A DNA stretch of 64,000 nucleotides. It comes from Dyadobacter sediminis (GTDB lineage: Bacteria > Bacteroidota > Bacteroidia > Cytophagales > Spirosomataceae). Shown here one piece after another: positions 9,769 through 18,185 of this stretch. The notes beneath the pieces were generated by a model that did not search any database, was not told where the DNA came from, and saw only the letters and a program-made list of their open reading frames with translations. The position numbers and the translations under genes are program-made. Numbering within the stretch: the first letter of the stretch is position 1; the number at the start of each line of letters is the position of its first letter. Location of the stretch: the NCBI RefSeq assembly GCF_005860765.1, contig NZ_VCEI01000011.1, positions 1,279,819 to 1,343,818 on the forward strand. Direction: 5' to 3'.

Positions 9769-10959
9769 TTGGCAAACTTACTTACATCCAGCCGGGGTAC
9801 TTTATTATTGTCTGTTATTCTGTTTGCCTTTGTATTACTGACCACTTTTCCGAAATACCTAGAAATCCTTGCTGACCCTTCTCCTTTCAATACTTACTCC
9901 TATTTTTTTCATAAAGTAAACGAGCCTTTGAAAGCGGTTCAGATTGCACCGGACACGCACGGTGGCAAAATCGCATTCAGGCTGACCGTACCGTTGCTGG
10001 CGAAGGTACTTTTCGCCGGAGATTTCGGCAGTGGCCGCAGGATTGTTTTTTTATATCTTATCCAGTCTTTTCTGCTCATTCCTTTTTTTTATGTACTGAT
10101 CAGGCTTTTAAAAAGATTTACCAATTCCTCCACTTTACTTTATTTTTCAATTGCCTGTTCGTCGGTTTATTTATCGAAAGCGTTTTTTTGGGATTATGAT
10201 TTCTGGTTTGACGGATTCGCCTACTTTTTTCTGTTGCTTGGCATGTATTTCCGTAATAAAACAGGCATTTTTTGTGCCTTGCAACTGGCTTGCTGGACCG
10301 ATGAGCGTGCCGTCATTGCATTGTTTTCCATTTATCTTTTTCATTTGCTTCAGGAAAACAATTTCAGTTTATCCGGTGCCGGGCAGCTATTCAATCAGGA
10401 AAGTTTTAAAAAACCCTCTTTCATAGTTATACTCGCCGGCCTGACTTATGGACTTACGCGTATCCTGCTTGCTTACCGGTTTGACCTGCATACGCCATAC
10501 GGAGAAGGTTCGGGCGTGGCATTAAGCCTGATTCCCTATCAGTTCAAACATCGTCTGATCGGGATTTTTCTTGCATTTGAAGGATTGTGGCTTTTGCTTT
10601 TGTCGGCGGCACTGATCATGTATAACCAGCGCAGATCGTTGCTGCTGCTGTTGCTTACGGGTATTTTAATCCTGCATATTATTGTTGCTTACAGCGTCTT
10701 TGACATTACAAGAAGCTTGTCGTATGCCTTTCCGGTGTTTATCATTTCCGGCATTTACGTTTCAATAAACCGCACCCAGGTTCACCAACGGATATTTCTG
10801 ATTACTGCGGCACTTTGCCTTTTAATGCCAACCCAGTTTCTGATTTATTTCCCCCGGCAAATTCCTTGGACAATCCTGTCGTATACGGAAATAAAAAAGA
10901 TTTATGACTCCAGTCATGAAAACGGGGAAGGGTATATTTCCGGAAGTTACAAGAAGTAA
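9769..10959 (+). CDS. Polytopic inner membrane protein of unknown function
   Basis: 396 residues with roughly nine to ten hydrophobic spans (TLLLSVILFAFVLLTTF, FLYLIQSFLLIPFFYVLI, GFAYFFLLLGMYF, LLLLLLTGILILHIIVAY and others). Polar loops carry APDTHGGKIAFRLTVP and ACWTDERAVIALF, which recall membrane glycosyltransferase or EpsG-like proteins, but I see no decisive motif. The start is TTG at 9769; the frame opens only 18 bases earlier and has no ATG before the first span. It is transcribed divergently from the sigma54 regulator, and its last codons precede a terminator shared with the convergent propeller gene. Confidence 0.75.
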   Translation: MANLLTSSRGTLLLSVILFAFVLLTTFPKYLEILADPSPFNTYSYFFHKVNEPLKAVQIAPDTHGGKIAFRLTVPLLAKVLFAGDFGSGRRIVFLYLIQSFLLIPFFYVLIRLLKRFTNSSTLLYFSIACSSVYLSKAFFWDYDFWFDGFAYFFLLLGMYFRNKTGIFCALQLACWTDERAVIALFSIYLFHLLQENNFSLSGAGQLFNQESFKKPSFIVILAGLTYGLTRILLAYRFDLHTPYGEGSGVALSLIPYQFKHRLIGIFLAFEGLWLLLLSAALIMYNQRRSLLLLLLTGILILHIIVAYSVFDITRSLSYAFPVFIISGIYVSINRTQVHQRIFLITAALCLLMPTQFLIYFPRQIPWTILSYTEIKKIYDSSHENGEGYISGSYKK

Positions 10960-11016
10960 CGTTTTCCAAATCAGGTGAAGGTTGATCAAAAAACGGTTTC
11001 AAACCAATCGGCCAAA

Positions 11017-11061
11017 CAAAAAAACAGGCTGCTTTCATTGAACGAAAGCAGCCTGTTTTTG
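11017..11061. terminator. Bidirectional terminator between convergent genes
   Basis: A stem of about 18 bp (AAAAACAGGCTGCTTTC with its complement) closes a 6-base loop, and A/T runs on both sides give T tracts in both directions. It serves the membrane protein gene and the convergent propeller gene. Confidence 0.85.
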
Positions 11062-11085
11062 TAAATAATTTAAAGGAATTTGCGG

Positions 11086-14000
11086 CTATTCTTTTACCAC
11101 TTTCAGGATTTTCATCTCTTCACCGATCATTACATTCAGCAGATACATGCCTGGTGCAAGCTGCGGTAAACCGTTCAGTACCGCTTCACCCGAAACGGAC
11201 ATGCCGGAAATAGGACGCCGGAAAATCTCACGTCCGTTCATGCTCGTTAACCAAACCTGCCCGGTTCCGGTAAGCGGCGTCTTTGCAAAGCGAAGTGTAA
11301 GAATGCTGCTGCTGCCAAATGGATTTGGTGACACGGAAATGGCCTGATCCGCCAGAAGATCATTTGGTCGGATGGCAATCATTTTGGTATAATCCTGTTT
11401 TCCGTCTGTATCCTGTTGCCTGATCCTGTAATAAAGCGTGGCTGTTCCTTGCGGCAGCTGGCTGTCCAGAAAGCGGTAATATTGCACCTGATTGCTATTG
11501 CCAGCCGATTTTACACGTCCGATTTCTGAGAAGTTCCTGCCGTTTGCCGAACGTTCCACTACATAAATATCTGCATGGTCCTCCGTTGCAGTGGACCAGT
11601 TCAGGATATTTCCTTCTATGGAAGATTGGCCTTCAAATGAAATCCAGGTAACCGGCAGCGGCTGCCCGTCCAGTTTCAGAACCGTGGCTTTTCCCTCATT
11701 GCCGTAATCCGCATAAGCAACATACGGCGTACCTGTGCTGTTTATCGACATGGACAAATAATCTGCTTCTCCTGCTGAAAATGCTGCGGAAGCAACGGTT
11801 TGCCAGCTTGTGCCGTTGAATCTTTTTACGGTTGCCTTGGATGCATTGGTAACTTCGGTATAGGCAACAAACGGAGTTCCGGAAGCGTCCAGCGCAAGTG
11901 TTGAGAAATCTGCGCTTCCTTCGGAAATGCTCTGAGCGCCTACTGCCGTCCACTCCGTGCCACTGTATTTCAGCACCGTAACTTTACCCTCATTTCCATA
12001 ATCCTTAAAAGATACGTAAGGTGTGCCGGAAATATCCAGGACCATAGTGATGTAAGAAGCACTGTCAGCCGATAAACCGGCTTTGCCCAACGTTTCCCAA
12101 TCGGTACCGCTGAATTTGGCCACTGTCACTTTGCTCCCGTTTGCTGCATCGGAGTAAGCCAGAAACGGCATTCCGAAGCTGTTTACAGAAAGCGAAACGT
12201 AATTGGCATTTCCTGCCGAAAAGTCGGAAGTACCAACCGGCACCCATGCTGTGCCGTCGAACTTCATGATGTTGATCCGGTTATTGTCTGCCGCATTGGT
12301 ATACGCTACGTAAGGAATACCCGAATTATCCAGAACCAGCAAAGTTCTGGAAGCAGTGCCGGTCGAAAATCCTTGTGCCCCGACAGCTTCCCAACTGCCG
12401 CTTCCAAACTGCATTACGGTAACTTTATTATCGTTTGCGGCGTCTGTAAATGCCACAAACGGCGTACCGGATGCATTCAGCGCCAGCGTGGTGTAGCCTG
12501 CGGAATCCATGGAAATGCCCGGTGTCCCCACCGGCTCCCATGCATTTTCGCTGAACTTCATGACGGTTGCCCTGTATCCATTTCCCTGATCGGAGTAAGC
12601 CATATACGGCGTGCCGGAAGCATCCAGTGCCAGCGAGGTATAAAGTGCCGTTCCTTTGGAAAAACCTGCATTTCCGGTTACCTGCCATGTCCTTACATTA
12701 TTGAAAGCCGGCGTATTTACGGTTAATGCCGCTGTATCAGAAATCAAAACATTGCCGTTGCTTACCTGTACACGAAACTGGTATCCGTTCAGGGAAACCG
12801 GTGCGTTGATTACATTCAGAGTTGGAAGATTGGCCCCGCTGTAAATACCGCCGTTGCTGATGTTGGTAAATGTGTTGCTGTTGTCGTAGCTGACTTGCCA
12901 TTGATACGTCAATGCATCATCGTCTGCCATTGCGTTGACTGAAAAACTGGTACCTTGTCCGCCGGTAATGGTTCTGGCAACCGGCTGTGCCGAAATGGCG
13001 GGCATGACCGGCGTCACCAGTTTCATGACCGTTGCTTTACCGCCGTTACCATAATCCGAATAGGCAACGTACGGAATATCAAAGTTGTTGATCACAAGCG
13101 AGAAGTAATAGGCTTCCCCTGCTGAAAATCCGGCTTTACCGACGGTTTCCCATGCCGCTCCGTTGTACTTCATTACCGATGCTTTGCGGTCATTGATAAC
13201 TTCGGTATAAGCTACATAAGGTATGCCGGATTTGTCCAGCGCAAGTACAGGATAATCCACGTCGCCTTCCGAGAAGCCGGGTGAGCCTACCGTTATCCAG
13301 CTGTCGCCGTCAAACTGCATGACGGTCACTTTACTGTCGTTTGCATCATCTCTGAAAGAAATGTAAGGCTTTCCGGAATTGTCCAGCACCAGAGAAGTAT
13401 AGGGTGAGCTGCCGGCAGAAAATCCAGCCTTGCCTACTGTTTCCCAATCGCTGCCGTTATACTTCATAACTGTGGCTTTATTGTTGTTGCCGTAATCAAA
13501 ATAAGCAACATACGGCGTTCCGGAACCATCCAGTTTAAGGGAAACATAACCGGCATAATTTTCGGAAAACCCGGCCATGCCCACCGGAACCCATGCTTCT
13601 CCGTCAAATTTCATGACGGTTGCCTTGTAACCGTTTCCTGCATCTGTATAAGCTACGTAAGGTGTGCCGTTAGCATTCAGAACCAGCGATGTACTGGAAG
13701 CATTGCCGTTGGAAAAACCGGGCGTTCCAACCGGCTCCCAGTCCGAACCGTTAAACCGCATCACCGTTGCCTTGTTGTCGTTGCCTGCATCTGTAAATGC
13801 CACATAAGGAGTTCCTGATTTGTCCAGTGCAAGGGAAGTATAATACGTCTCGCCGATTGAAAAGCCGGGCGTTCCTACGGCATACCATTTGGAACCGTCA
13901 AATTTCATAACCGTAACTTTATAGCTGTCTCCTTCATCGGAGTAAGCTACATAAGGCGTTCCGGAATTATCCAGAACCAGCGATGTATAATATGCCTCGC

Positions 14001-14145
14001 CTGTGGAAAAACCGGCTTTGCCCGCAAGCTGCCATGTTTGCCCAAAAACCTGACCATCAATCAGAAACAAAAAGAAGAGCGGTAAATAAACGTGCGTAAG
14101 CGGCCTGCATACAGACCTAAAAAAAAGGGGTACTGATATGTTCAT
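11086..14145 (-). CDS. Secreted T9SS cargo with two seven-blade propeller arrays
   Basis: 1019 residues. A signal peptide (about 1-36) is followed by seven tandem 49-residue repeats (38-380), a 106-residue Ig-like linker (381-486; TYQWQVS, YQFRVQVSNG), seven more 49-residue repeats (487-829) and a C-terminal part (830-1019). That part contains the common pre-sorting module (NWSTATEDHADIYVVERS) and a type A T9SS sorting domain (SVSPNPFGSSS, GMYLLNVMIG). Each repeat reads like W-x-x-VG-x-x-GFS ... LDxSGTPYVAY-xD-xGN-xxKATVMKF. Repeats of this length and count fit beta-propellers. Secretion by T9SS and surface attachment are expected. Function unknown, perhaps adhesion or polymer binding. Confidence 0.88.
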   Translation of the reverse strand: MNISVPLFFRSVCRPLTHVYLPLFFLFLIDGQVFGQTWQLAGKAGFSTGEAYYTSLVLDNSGTPYVAYSDEGDSYKVTVMKFDGSKWYAVGTPGFSIGETYYTSLALDKSGTPYVAFTDAGNDNKATVMRFNGSDWEPVGTPGFSNGNASSTSLVLNANGTPYVAYTDAGNGYKATVMKFDGEAWVPVGMAGFSENYAGYVSLKLDGSGTPYVAYFDYGNNNKATVMKYNGSDWETVGKAGFSAGSSPYTSLVLDNSGKPYISFRDDANDSKVTVMQFDGDSWITVGSPGFSEGDVDYPVLALDKSGIPYVAYTEVINDRKASVMKYNGAAWETVGKAGFSAGEAYYFSLVINNFDIPYVAYSDYGNGGKATVMKLVTPVMPAISAQPVARTITGGQGTSFSVNAMADDDALTYQWQVSYDNSNTFTNISNGGIYSGANLPTLNVINAPVSLNGYQFRVQVSNGNVLISDTAALTVNTPAFNNVRTWQVTGNAGFSKGTALYTSLALDASGTPYMAYSDQGNGYRATVMKFSENAWEPVGTPGISMDSAGYTTLALNASGTPFVAFTDAANDNKVTVMQFGSGSWEAVGAQGFSTGTASRTLLVLDNSGIPYVAYTNAADNNRINIMKFDGTAWVPVGTSDFSAGNANYVSLSVNSFGMPFLAYSDAANGSKVTVAKFSGTDWETLGKAGLSADSASYITMVLDISGTPYVSFKDYGNEGKVTVLKYSGTEWTAVGAQSISEGSADFSTLALDASGTPFVAYTEVTNASKATVKRFNGTSWQTVASAAFSAGEADYLSMSINSTGTPYVAYADYGNEGKATVLKLDGQPLPVTWISFEGQSSIEGNILNWSTATEDHADIYVVERSANGRNFSEIGRVKSAGNSNQVQYYRFLDSQLPQGTATLYYRIRQQDTDGKQDYTKMIAIRPNDLLADQAISVSPNPFGSSSILTLRFAKTPLTGTGQVWLTSMNGREIFRRPISGMSVSGEAVLNGLPQLAPGMYLLNVMIGEEMKILKVVKE
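11659..12687 (-). repeat. Second array of seven 147-bp coding repeats
   Basis: Seven consecutive units of exactly 49 codons (residues 487-829) inside the propeller protein, with no insertion or deletion. Unit n of this array resembles unit n of the first array more than its own neighbours; for example both sixth units contain SEG-x-x-D and VAYTEV, and both seventh units contain FSAGEA and YGN-x-GKATV. Confidence 0.88.
13006..14034 (-). repeat. First array of seven 147-bp coding repeats
   Basis: Seven consecutive units of exactly 49 codons (residues 38-380) at the N-terminal side of the propeller protein. Blades start at Trp and keep the register W-x-x-VG. This array and the second appear to be copies of one ancestral seven-unit block. 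Confidence 0.88.
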
Positions 14146-14566
14146 GTTGAGTAAGTATGTATTGATTACACAAGTTAGATATTGTTCTACAAATTATTAC
14201 AAAGTATTAGATTTTATACAATCTATTCTACAATAAATACATTTATTACGATGTAGCAAACGGCCACTGCGCTGTCTTTATATACACACCGGATCATACG
14301 CTACAATCACTCTTTTCAATGCTTGCCTTTTGGTGCACAGAATTCTCTTTGTGCACAAAATGATTTTCCGGGAATTTTTATACAAGATTAATCAAACATG
14401 TAAATACAAAAGTCCGGCAGCCGGAAAAAACTAATCAATGTCGGTTTTCAACGTGACCGAAGTCATAATTTCAGTTCTGTTGCATAACTAATTTTGATGC
14501 CATGCCTGATACGATATAATAGTTGCTGACAGGCATAAGTATCAAATAGAAACGGACTCATCATTA
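14146..14566. other. Divergent intergenic region with inverted repeats
   Basis: 421 A/T-rich bases separate the propeller gene from the rightward genes and should hold both promoters. Two dyads are visible: GGTGCAC and GTGCAC arms with flanking T4/A4 at 14328-14360, and ATGCCTG/CAGGCAT at 14502-14536 with a 21-base spacer, just upstream of the next gene. I could not place a convincing -33/-7 promoter pair. Confidence 0.4.
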
Positions 14567-14881
14567 ATGAAAACTATGACACATGAAAAAATAATTACCC
14601 TCAAAACCGGCAGATCGGTGAAGGTGATCGTCCATGAAACAAAGCAGCTGGAAGTTTCAGAATTAAATATCGATGTGTTGATCAAGGAACCGAATGAACC
14701 CGAATTCAGGCGGCCCATTAACGATATTCATCCGCAATACTGGAAGCTCCGGAAATTGGATCATCAGCATGCCAGCAAGTTACAGATCGTGTACAGCGGC
14801 ATCAAGAAAAAACATATCAAATCGGCTATTAATGAATTTTATGCCGTAAATAACTGGGACAGTTACATGCACCGGAATTAA
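14567..14881 (+). CDS. Hypothetical protein, 104 residues
   Basis: A short basic, soluble protein (ITLKTGRSVKVIVHETKQLEVSE near the N-terminus is split here as ITLKTGRSVKVIV and HETKQLEVSE). The C-terminal half is Lys/His-rich (KKKHIKSAINEFYAVNNWD). I see no signal peptide, membrane span or known motif. ATG 14567 is taken; ATG 14576 is also possible. It lies 67 bases upstream of the protease-like gene on the same strand, so the two may share a transcript. Confidence 0.6.
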   Translation: MKTMTHEKIITLKTGRSVKVIVHETKQLEVSELNIDVLIKEPNEPEFRRPINDIHPQYWKLRKLDHQHASKLQIVYSGIKKKHIKSAINEFYAVNNWDSYMHRN

Positions 14882-14948
14882 CCATTTCTGACATTATTTC
14901 TTGTATTACCCTCCTCTACTTTTTTTCAGAAAAATATTACAACATTAC

Positions 14949-17900
14949 ATGGATTTGTTTTCTACTTTGAAAATAAGGTGCATTCTGTTTTTTTTACTTT
15001 TTGTATTTGTCCTGCGTACTTATGCTCAGAAAGAAACGGTTATCTGTGGGCTAAAAGATGATGTTCCTACAAAAGAAATAGCCGCTCAAATGCAAATGCT
15101 TTCCCAGATCGTAAAGCAGCAACAGGCAAGAACTTCAGCAGGGGAAATGATGATATGCCGCTTTGCAGTTGACATTGATTCTGACACCTATCTCGAATAT
15201 AAAAAAGATACCGCAGCCATTATTCACAAGGTACTTGACAATATTGAGAAATGCTCTCAGATTTTCGAGAAGGAGATAAATACCCGTCTTGTCGTCACAC
15301 AAATCAGAATATTCAAAGACACAGAAGTAGATCCTTACAGAAATGACAATGTGAGTTATTCGCTGCTGAATATTTTACAAAGCAGAGATCATGGCATTCA
15401 GAACTGGGATAAAAGGCTTTATCTGTACACTAAACCATTGTACGGTTATGAAACAGGTGCAGCCAATCTTGCCGGTGCCTTTATGATTTCCCAGCTTGAA
15501 TATGTGCCATCCATTTTACATGAACTTGGCCACGGCTTCGGATCACCTCATACCAACAGCTGCTACTGGCCCGGCGGCCCTATCGATTACTGCGCAAGTA
15601 TCGAAGGGAATTGTTATGACAAAAGCCTGGAAAGCAATTCAAATGGCACTATAATGAGTGCTTGTTCCGGTAAAAAGACTTTTCATCCTTTAAGCAGGGC
15701 TCTGATGAGGAATCATGCTGAAAGCACATTAATGAAAATAACAGCTGCTCCAAAGGCGGTGATACTTGGTGGAAACATGACCATTGCAAAGGGTGATTTT
15801 TATACTTGGCCGGCATCCGAATCAGCAAATTCCTATCAGTTCTGTTTTTCAAAAAAGTCCAACTTCGAAGGGCAGACGATACAGGATTCTCCTTATAATG
15901 GTCTGTATTTACACCAGATGGCCCATGGCAGCGAATACTATGTCAGAGTTCGTTCTGTTAATTTGTCCGGAATTTCATCCTGGTCCAATACAATCAAAAT
16001 CAAGATTGATCCCGATCAGCCCGATACGCCTGCGCCGCTTGCTCCTGAATACGGGAAAAGGGTAGCAGGGTTCGAACCATTAACCATTTCATTTTCTCCT
16101 GTTTCAGGTGCAACCAGTTATCAGGTTCAGATTGTAACTGTTGAAGATGTTGACTTTAAATATTCTTTAAACCTAACGATTTCGGAAAATCAATTCACTT
16201 ACAATCCTGAACGGGGTGCAATAAAATGGCGTGTAAAAGCAATTCAGGGAAACAAAGAAAGTAAATGGTCTGCCATTTCTGTTTTCTATGCCAATCCAAA
16301 ATTGAATCACGTTGGCTTGTTTATGCCCATTGCGCCCAGTTTGACAGATGTTCCACGAACGGTTCCGTTTCTTTATTATGCTTCCTATCAGGCTGATGTC
16401 CGGATTACAGTAGCAGATAATGAAAAGTTCACCAAACCGTTGTTTCAAAAAGATTATACAGCGTATGCGGAAATATCAGATGTACTGAAAAATCTTCCGG
16501 CAAATAAGGCTATTTACGTCAATTTAAAAGAGCATAACAGTGACCGCAGTGTTTTTCCGGATGCGGTTATTGCAGACTATACATTCAAATTTACAACCGG
16601 CAGCAGATCCGTGCCCGCAGGTCTGACCATGATGAATGAACTGCACCCGTCTGCTTTCGCAATTACGCTTCCAAAAATTGTCGTTTCAAATGAAAATATC
16701 TGGTTTGCAAAACCGAATCACGGATACATTAAGCTGAACCAGGAAAATCTGACTTTTAATATTTACAACAGGACCAATACAGACGGGCTTTTGGGTTCAG
16801 GAAACGACATGAGCCTTCATACCGACTCAAAGTCTGACCTGCATATATTAAATATCGGAGGTTACAGTGCATATCGAAAGATAAAGCTGGAAAATGAGGT
16901 TCCGACGTCCAGTTCCGAAGTCAGACAATTTTACTCAAGTGATTATTTCCAGGATTTCAACCCCGAGTATAAGCTATACTGGACTCAACATGAAATTTAC
17001 CAGGATTTAGGCGACCGCTTGCATTTACTGAAACAGATTCCCGATGACCAGTTTATTTATAAAGTTAAAGTCTATGATAACAAGGCATGGATCATTTTGA
17101 TCAACTATGCCCCTTATTCAAGCGAAGTCATGTACATGGATCTTGCCAGTCCAGACAATAATCAGTATTTCAGCAGCAAGACCAACCCGATATTTGCTTC
17201 CTTTATATACGATATACAAATTCAGGGCATAGGAAAAATATGGCTGAGACAAACCGATGAAAGTACCGGTCAAAATTCAATAGCTTACCTGAACGGTGTG
17301 ACATGGACCGTTTTTAACCAATTCAATTCACCTTTGGGCAATCAGATATCGAGTATCTGCCTTTCGCCGGCAGGTGTTCCTTACGTACTTACCAGTGATT
17401 CTGAATTGCGGATTTTCAAATACAGTAATTCGGCATGGGAAAAGGTTGGAGAATCCTTGCCATACAATTACCTGTATGGCGAGCTTCAGATTGACAAGCA
17501 TGAAAATGCCTGGATTTCAACCATCTATGGTTTGGCCCGACTTACAACATCGTCGCCTCCGCTGCCGGTTACAATTGTCCGGTTCGATGCAGAGAAAGAA
17601 TCCGGCTCTATTTTGCTGAACTGGAAAGTTGCTGACGAAATCAATATTGCAAAATACGTAGCAGAGCACAGCAACGATGGTAAAACTTTTTATCCGATCT
17701 CAGAAACTACTGCTATGAACAATACTTTTTACAGCGCCACTCACCGCAACCCGGCAAACGGTATCAACTATTATCGTCTGAAATCTGTTGAAACTGACGA
17801 TCAATATGCTTACAGTAAAGTTATTGCTGTTCATTTTTCCAATCCTAGTGAAACCGCTTTCTTTCCAAACCCGGCTGTCAATCAACTTAACGTCAGGATA

Positions 17901-18095
17901 ACGCCGGATCTGATCGGCCATTCGGGCAGGATTAAAGTAGTTGCTACAAACGGGAAAGAAGTAATAAGTAAAAGGATTGCAGAGATGAAGGAAACGGAAA
18001 CCGTTGATCTTGTAAATGTACCAAACGGTATTTATGTCATCCAGGTCGAAAATAACCAGGGAACCACTGCACGGACTATTCGAGTGAATAAATAA
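14949..18095 (+). CDS. Secreted metzincin-like metalloprotease with T9SS sorting domain
   Basis: 1048 residues from ATG 14949 (an in-frame TTG lies 48 bases upstream, but the ATG directly precedes the signal peptide LFFLLFVFVLRTYAQ). Residues 191-201 read HELGHGFGSPH, the metzincin zinc motif HExxHxxGxxH. Next come several Cys residues and GTIMSAC, which fits the Met-turn of M12B-type proteases. Two fibronectin type III-like domains follow (YQFCFSKKSN...YYVRVRSVNLSG; YQVQIVTVED...WRVKAIQGN), then a region with propeller-like strands (IWLRQTDES, VPYVLTSDS). The end is the NWKVADEINIAKYVAEHS module and a sorting domain (AFFPNPAVNQLNV, GIYVIQVENN). Expected to be a T9SS-secreted endopeptidase. 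Confidence 0.85.
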   Translation: MDLFSTLKIRCILFFLLFVFVLRTYAQKETVICGLKDDVPTKEIAAQMQMLSQIVKQQQARTSAGEMMICRFAVDIDSDTYLEYKKDTAAIIHKVLDNIEKCSQIFEKEINTRLVVTQIRIFKDTEVDPYRNDNVSYSLLNILQSRDHGIQNWDKRLYLYTKPLYGYETGAANLAGAFMISQLEYVPSILHELGHGFGSPHTNSCYWPGGPIDYCASIEGNCYDKSLESNSNGTIMSACSGKKTFHPLSRALMRNHAESTLMKITAAPKAVILGGNMTIAKGDFYTWPASESANSYQFCFSKKSNFEGQTIQDSPYNGLYLHQMAHGSEYYVRVRSVNLSGISSWSNTIKIKIDPDQPDTPAPLAPEYGKRVAGFEPLTISFSPVSGATSYQVQIVTVEDVDFKYSLNLTISENQFTYNPERGAIKWRVKAIQGNKESKWSAISVFYANPKLNHVGLFMPIAPSLTDVPRTVPFLYYASYQADVRITVADNEKFTKPLFQKDYTAYAEISDVLKNLPANKAIYVNLKEHNSDRSVFPDAVIADYTFKFTTGSRSVPAGLTMMNELHPSAFAITLPKIVVSNENIWFAKPNHGYIKLNQENLTFNIYNRTNTDGLLGSGNDMSLHTDSKSDLHILNIGGYSAYRKIKLENEVPTSSSEVRQFYSSDYFQDFNPEYKLYWTQHEIYQDLGDRLHLLKQIPDDQFIYKVKVYDNKAWIILINYAPYSSEVMYMDLASPDNNQYFSSKTNPIFASFIYDIQIQGIGKIWLRQTDESTGQNSIAYLNGVTWTVFNQFNSPLGNQISSICLSPAGVPYVLTSDSELRIFKYSNSAWEKVGESLPYNYLYGELQIDKHENAWISTIYGLARLTTSSPPLPVTIVRFDAEKESGSILLNWKVADEINIAKYVAEHSNDGKTFYPISETTAMNNTFYSATHRNPANGINYYRLKSVETDDQYAYSKVIAVHFSNPSETAFFPNPAVNQLNVRITPDLIGHSGRIKVVATNGKEVISKRIAEMKETETVDLVNVPNGIYVIQVENNQGTTARTIRVNK

Positions 18096-18122
18096 TCTGC
18101 CGGGGTCTTACATTTAAATACC

Positions 18123-18172
18123 AAAAAGCCGGCTGTATCTTCTGAACATCCAGAACATACAGCCGGTTTTTT
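18123..18172. terminator. Bidirectional terminator between protease and sulfatase genes
   Basis: The stem AAAAAGCCGGCTGTAT pairs with ATACAGCCGGTTTTTT across an 18-base loop, with T runs in both directions. It lies between two convergent genes. Confidence 0.85.
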
Positions 18173-18185
18173 ATTTACAGAATCT

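Noticed and set aside
9489..9875. 128-residue plus-strand ORF
   Set aside because: It overlaps the start of the better-supported membrane-protein gene in another frame and has an unnatural composition rich in Ile, Tyr, His and Pro.
11659..14034. 147-base repeats as CRISPR or satellite DNA
   Set aside because: The units are coding, vary at synonymous sites and keep an open frame; there is no spacer/repeat pattern.
14319..14363. 14-codon ORF over the GTGCAC dyad
   Set aside because: Very short and explained by the inverted repeat.
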